Positions 7,053 through 9,839 of a stretch of 9,839 bases of DNA are shown in pieces. Made by a program: the position numbers and the translations under genes. Numbering within the stretch: the first letter of the stretch is position 1; each line of letters opens with the position of its first letter. Source of the stretch: Gammaproteobacteria bacterium (lineage in GTDB: Bacteria; Pseudomonadota; Gammaproteobacteria; Arenicellales; Poriferihabitantaceae); assembly GCA_020027415.1 (NCBI GenBank), contig JAHRAW010000172.1:1-9839 (forward strand). Direction: 5' to 3'. The notes below the pieces were generated by a model. That model saw only the letters and a list, made by a program, of their open reading frames with translations. It was not told the origin of the DNA and searched no databases.

Positions 7053-8357
7053 TTAAAAGGTCGCCTGCGCAAGGTTGTCGACGGGAATCTCGCGAAAATA
7101 AAATTCAAGCATTTCGCGCGCCAACCGAGCGGATTTGACATACCATCTTTGGCGGTTGATGCACAGCACCGCATAGGCGATTTTGCGCGCGCCTTGTTCG
7201 CCGAAGCCAACGAACCAATCGTATTTTCCTTTCGGCGACAGCCCGCTCAACGAACCGGTTTTCCCGCCAACCAGAACGTCTTTCAAATTTCCGCGGTGAA
7301 ACTTTGCAAACGAATTTTTGGCGGAGCCGACGATGACCGTATCGCGCATCATTCTTTTTAACTGGCGCGCGGTGTCGTCGCGCATGATTTTAGATTGGGT
7401 CGGTTGCGCATGCCAATACAACGGCACGCCGTTGGGTCCGGTGACCTCCCGCACCAACATCGGCGTCACCAGATTGCCGCCGTTGACGGCGGTCGCCGCC
7501 AACGCCGCGCCGTGCAATGGCGACAAGGTGTTGCGCGCGGTGTAGCCGGACGCCGCCTCCGCCACTTGCCAGCGATCCTCGGTATTCATCTGCATGTTGC
7601 CGTTGGCGAACATGAAATCCGCGGCGAAGTTGCCGTTGAAGCCGAGCCGCTCGGCGTAAGCGAGCATAGTTTCGCCGCCCACTTCAACGGCGCCGACCCT
7701 GCCAAACACCGTGTTGACCGAGCCGGCGAAAGCGCGTCGCAAGGAATACTTGCGCGTCCATTTGGTGTTGCGATGCGCGAACACATTTTTTTTATACAGC
7801 GAGGTGGATTTTCCATTAAACGCAACCACGGTATCAGCGGTCGCTTTGTTTTCGTTGATGGCGGCGACCGCGGTAACGATTTTGGATATGGAGGCGGCTG
7901 GGTGGCGGTTGCTCAGCGCGAGATTGCCGATGGGGTCGCCGTTGCGCGCGCTGCTTGCCATCGCCAACAGGCGTCCGGACTCCGGCTCCAGCGCGACCAC
8001 CACGCCGTAATCCGGCTTGTATTTGCGCAACAACCTTTCCGTTTCCGCTTGCAAGGCGGGGTCAACGGTGTAGTGCACCGTGAGCGCGCCGTGGATTGGG
8101 AAATTCGGCGGGCGAATGGTGCGCGGAAAGCGGTTGGCGGCGATGTCCGCGCTGAGCGCGGCGGAGAGCAACGGCGGGGCGATCCCCCACAGCGCGCCGC
8201 GCTGGGGAGTGGGTGCGCTGAGGTTGGCTGGCCACGCCGAGATGGTCAGCAAACCCGTTAGGAAAGCGCACAAAAACCACGGATGCTTGTTAGCGCGCAT
8301 GGGTTTTTTCATGCGCAAAGCAATGAGTTTGCGCCGCCATGGTAACGGATTTTTCAT
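7053..8357 (-). CDS. Exported penicillin-binding transpeptidase domain protein
   Basis: A serine acyl-transferase of the penicillin-binding protein family, expected to act on peptidoglycan peptides at the periplasmic face of the inner membrane. A hydrophobic segment at about 27-45 (WFLCAFLTGLLTISAW) looks like a signal peptide or anchor after a basic N-terminus. The catalytic triad of motifs is complete: SISK (Ser156, Lys159), SVN (213-215) and KTGS (366-369). A GVVVALEPESGRLLAMAS stretch (118-135) typical of class B-type transpeptidases precedes them. At 434 residues it is shorter than FtsI or PBP2; I see no glycosyltransferase and only about 100 residues before the transpeptidase domain. 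The start could be Met1, Met16 (8312) or Met20 (8300); a candidate promoter would leave only a few bases of leader before Met1. Exact role and name are not recognised. Confidence 0.88.
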   Translation of the reverse strand: MKNPLPWRRKLIALRMKKPMRANKHPWFLCAFLTGLLTISAWPANLSAPTPQRGALWGIAPPLLSAALSADIAANRFPRTIRPPNFPIHGALTVHYTVDPALQAETERLLRKYKPDYGVVVALEPESGRLLAMASSARNGDPIGNLALSNRHPAASISKIVTAVAAINENKATADTVVAFNGKSTSLYKKNVFAHRNTKWTRKYSLRRAFAGSVNTVFGRVGAVEVGGETMLAYAERLGFNGNFAADFMFANGNMQMNTEDRWQVAEAASGYTARNTLSPLHGAALAATAVNGGNLVTPMLVREVTGPNGVPLYWHAQPTQSKIMRDDTARQLKRMMRDTVIVGSAKNSFAKFHRGNLKDVLVGGKTGSLSGLSPKGKYDWFVGFGEQGARKIAYAVLCINRQRWYVKSARLAREMLEFYFREIPVDNLAQATF

Positions 8358-8369
8358 GCTCAGGTCACA

Positions 8370-8397
8370 ATTAGAATCTGCGAATAGAAGTTGCGAA
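8370..8397 (-). promoter_or_regulatory. Candidate sigma70 promoter for the transpeptidase gene
   Basis: Read on the minus strand, TTCGCA (8397-8392) and TCTAAT (8375-8370) are separated by 16 bases and match the -35 and -10 consensus at four and five of six positions. They lie in the 91-base gap between the J-domain gene and the transpeptidase gene. Transcription would start near 8363, about six bases before the ATG at 8357, which would favour one of the internal ATGs (8312 or 8300) if the promoter is real. Consensus matching only. Confidence 0.27.
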
Positions 8398-8448
8398 TCG
8401 GTTCGGCGAATGACTTGGGTACGGCAATCCGCATCTGGTTAGGCTCGG

Positions 8449-8943
8449 TTACAAAACTTTCAGCAAAATTTCTTTGGCGAGATTGATGCGCGCCGCGAGG
8501 TAATCCGAGCCGCCGCGGTCTGGATGGATTTTGCTGATCAGTTTGCGATGGGCTGCCAAAACATCCTGCGCGCTGGCGCCCGGCGCCAAGCCAAGAATCT
8601 CATACGCCTCGTCAATTCCAAACTCGCTGTGCGGGTTGCCGCGGGGCGGGTCGGAGTGCTGCGCGCGGCTTTCCCCAGACTTGCCGGATTTGGAGAAAAA
8701 ACTCCACGCTTGTTTGGCGAGCATAAAGCGATTTAGCCACGGCACCAGGGCGCTAATAATTGCGAACAGCCACGGCAGGCGTCCAGTCAGCACCAACACC
8801 AAAATAGCGATTCCGAAACCGTACAACAGAATGCTGCGCAACGTGCGATTGCGCTGCGCCGGCGCGGCGCGGGAATACCAGTTGAGCGCCCACATAACGC
8901 CAATCAACGCCGCCAACGCGAGGAATAGTTTGGCTGCCATCAT
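8449..8943 (-). CDS. Membrane-anchored J-domain (DnaJ-like) protein
   Basis: A small co-chaperone-type protein likely to stimulate an Hsp70 (DnaK) at the inner membrane. From the ATG at 8943 it has 164 residues. Hydrophobic segments at about 3-22 and 38-54, and a possible third at 57-72, are followed by a Ser/Gly/Lys linker (82-108). A compact C-terminal J domain follows (about 111-164): DEAYEILGL, AHRKLISKIHPDRGGS with the diagnostic HPD at 140-142, then ARINLAKEILLKVL. A C-terminal J domain behind membrane segments resembles the Tim14/Pam18-like arrangement. The frame opens further up to a TTG at 9003, but the tandem ATGs at 8943 and 8940 have AAGG just upstream and begin the first hydrophobic helix. 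It lies 91 bases upstream of the transpeptidase gene on the same strand. Client unknown. Confidence 0.87.
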   Translation of the reverse strand: MMAAKLFLALAALIGVMWALNWYSRAAPAQRNRTLRSILLYGFGIAILVLVLTGRLPWLFAIISALVPWLNRFMLAKQAWSFFSKSGKSGESRAQHSDPPRGNPHSEFGIDEAYEILGLAPGASAQDVLAAHRKLISKIHPDRGGSDYLAARINLAKEILLKVL

Positions 8944-9030
8944 CGCGCCTTGCAGAATTGGATTGACCGGTGTCGGATGAGTGATAGCATGAGTTGCGGG
9001 CAAGGGTGCGGCGGTTGAGGGTTAGGGCGT

Positions 9031-9060
9031 ATTGTAAACTGCGAACGCTTGATAAATGAA
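9031..9060 (-). promoter_or_regulatory. Weak candidate promoter for the J-domain gene
   Basis: On the minus strand TACAAT (9036-9031) matches the -10 consensus at five of six positions, with a poor -35 (TTCATT, 9060-9055) 18 bases upstream. It lies in the 190-base divergent gap (8944-9133) between the J-domain gene and the DUF924 gene and would give a leader of roughly 80 bases. I found no convincing plus-strand promoter for the DUF924 gene in the same gap. Confidence 0.2.
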
Positions 9061-9133
9061 GCGGCGTCGGTAACGCGGAACCGAAGCCAACGCCATTGCC
9101 AAATCTCAACACCGAAACCACGAGACTGAAGGC

Positions 9134-9751
9134 ATGCGTGAAAAAAATCAATGTCAAGCCATGCAAGACCTGTTGCTATTTTGGTTTGGGCGCGGTCAAA
9201 CTGCAAGCGAAGTGGCGCGCGAAAAATCCGCGTTGTGGTGGTCCAAAAACGACGACACTGACCAACAAATCATCCGCCGCTTCGCCACGACCCACCGGGC
9301 GGCGACCGCCGGCGAACTCAACCACTGGGGGGAAACCCCGCGCGGGTTGTTGGCGTTGATTATTTGCACCGACCAGTTGCCGCGCAACATGTATCGCCAC
9401 ACGCCGGCGGCTTTCGCCGACGACTCGCTGGCGTTGGAGTTTGCCAAACGCGGCGTGCAGAGCGGCGCGGTGCAACAACTGCAGCCGATTGAACGGGTGT
9501 TCGCGTACTTGCCATTTGAACACAGCGAACAACTCGCTGAACAACAAATATCGCTCGCCCTGTATCAGGGCTTGGTGGAAGACGCCGACGCGGAGACAAG
9601 CGACTTGTTCGACAACTACTGCGAGTTTGCCCGCAAGCACCATCAAATCATCCAACGCTTTGGCAGATTCCCGCATCGCAACCAAATCTTGGCGCGCGTT
9701 TCCACGGCGGAAGAACGGGAGTTTCTGCAACAACCGGACTCATCGTTTTAA
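9134..9751 (+). CDS. DUF924 family protein
   Basis: A 205-residue protein recognisable as DUF924, a widespread bacterial family of mostly helical, TPR-like fold with no established biochemical role. Family hallmarks are visible: LLLFWFG near the N-terminus (13-19), a WW pair (35-36), ICTDQLPRNMYR (77-88), ERVFAYLPFEHSE (120-132) and the C-terminal HHQIIQRFGRFPHRN (169-183). Length is typical for the family. No signal peptide or membrane segment is seen, so it is probably cytoplasmic. The ATG at 9134 has GAAGG immediately upstream at very short spacing; Met10 at 9161, directly before QDLLLFWFG, is an equally plausible start. It is divergent from the J-domain gene and only 12 bases before the next plus-strand gene. 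Confidence 0.9.
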   Translation: MREKNQCQAMQDLLLFWFGRGQTASEVAREKSALWWSKNDDTDQQIIRRFATTHRAATAGELNHWGETPRGLLALIICTDQLPRNMYRHTPAAFADDSLALEFAKRGVQSGAVQQLQPIERVFAYLPFEHSEQLAEQQISLALYQGLVEDADAETSDLFDNYCEFARKHHQIIQRFGRFPHRNQILARVSTAEEREFLQQPDSSF

Positions 9752-9763
9752 ATAGATCAGAAA

Positions 9764-9839
9764 ATGCAAGCAAGGGTGGATCAAAAACTGCTTGAACTGC
9801 TGAAAACGGATGCCCGTTTTGTCGATCAAGACGGCGAAT
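9764..9839 (+). CDS. Start of a gene, possibly type III restriction-modification methyltransferase (Mod), cut by the window edge
   Basis: An open frame begins with ATG at 9764, 12 bases after the DUF924 stop, and runs off the end without a stop (25 complete codons). The visible peptide has the pattern VDQKLLELLKTDARFVD followed by QDGE. From memory of the family, Mod subunits of type III restriction-modification systems (adenine-specific methyltransferases) often begin with such a 'LLELLK-D-RFV-DGEL' segment ahead of a helical LKNKV region. No catalytic motif (DPPY or FxGxG) is inside the window, so the assignment rests on a short N-terminal resemblance. The start is supported by the open frame and spacing, not by a strong ribosome site. 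Confidence 0.45.
   Translation, partial: MQARVDQKLLELLKTDARFVDQDGE

Noticed and set aside
7395..8261. 288-codon open frame on the plus strand opposite the transpeptidase gene
   Set aside because: The minus-strand product has complete PBP motifs; the opposite frame is Arg/Gly/Ala-rich with no recognisable domain.
8944..9003. TTG start adding 20 residues to the J-domain protein
   Set aside because: The tandem ATGs at 8943/8940 have AAGG upstream and begin the first membrane helix.

Overview
The window looks like ordinary chromosomal DNA from a gammaproteobacterium-like organism. The main clue is the adjacent cmoA-cmoB pair, a tRNA wobble-uridine modification pathway typical of Gammaproteobacteria. 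G+C is moderately high, genes are tightly packed, and stop/start overlaps of the ATGA type occur twice. I see no rRNA, tRNA, insertion sequence, CRISPR array or phage gene. Genus-level placement is not possible from sequence reading alone.

Left half (+ strand, 92-5563): a five-gene run. It holds a biotin-dependent acyl-CoA (probably propionyl-CoA) carboxylase alpha subunit, the MeaB/ArgK chaperone GTPase of methylmalonyl-CoA mutase, methylmalonyl-CoA epimerase, CmoA and CmoB. The first three belong to the propionyl-CoA to succinyl-CoA route; the carboxylase beta subunit and the mutase are not in the window. CmoA makes carboxy-S-adenosylmethionine and CmoB transfers its carboxymethyl group to tRNA U34.

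Middle and right (- strand, 8943 down to 5606): a membrane-anchored J-domain protein, an exported penicillin-binding transpeptidase, thymidylate synthase and dihydrofolate reductase. The last three are nearly contiguous (15-nt and 1-nt gaps). ThyA and FolA form the classic dTMP/folate pair, with FolA regenerating the tetrahydrofolate that ThyA oxidises. This group converges on cmoB across 42 bases.

Right edge (+ strand, 9134-9839): a DUF924 protein diverges from the J-domain gene across a 190-base gap. It is followed after 12 bases by the first 25 codons of a gene whose N-terminus resembles type III restriction-modification methyltransferases (Mod). If so, a defence locus begins just outside the window.

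No clearly new system is visible. The points worth a second look are an in-frame hexanucleotide repeat inside the carboxylase, a Ser where CmoB normally has a conserved Cx-SAM-contacting Tyr, extra loop residues in several housekeeping enzymes (DHFR, CmoB, ThyA, MeaB), a hairpin over the carboxylase start codon, and the truncated putative Mod gene.
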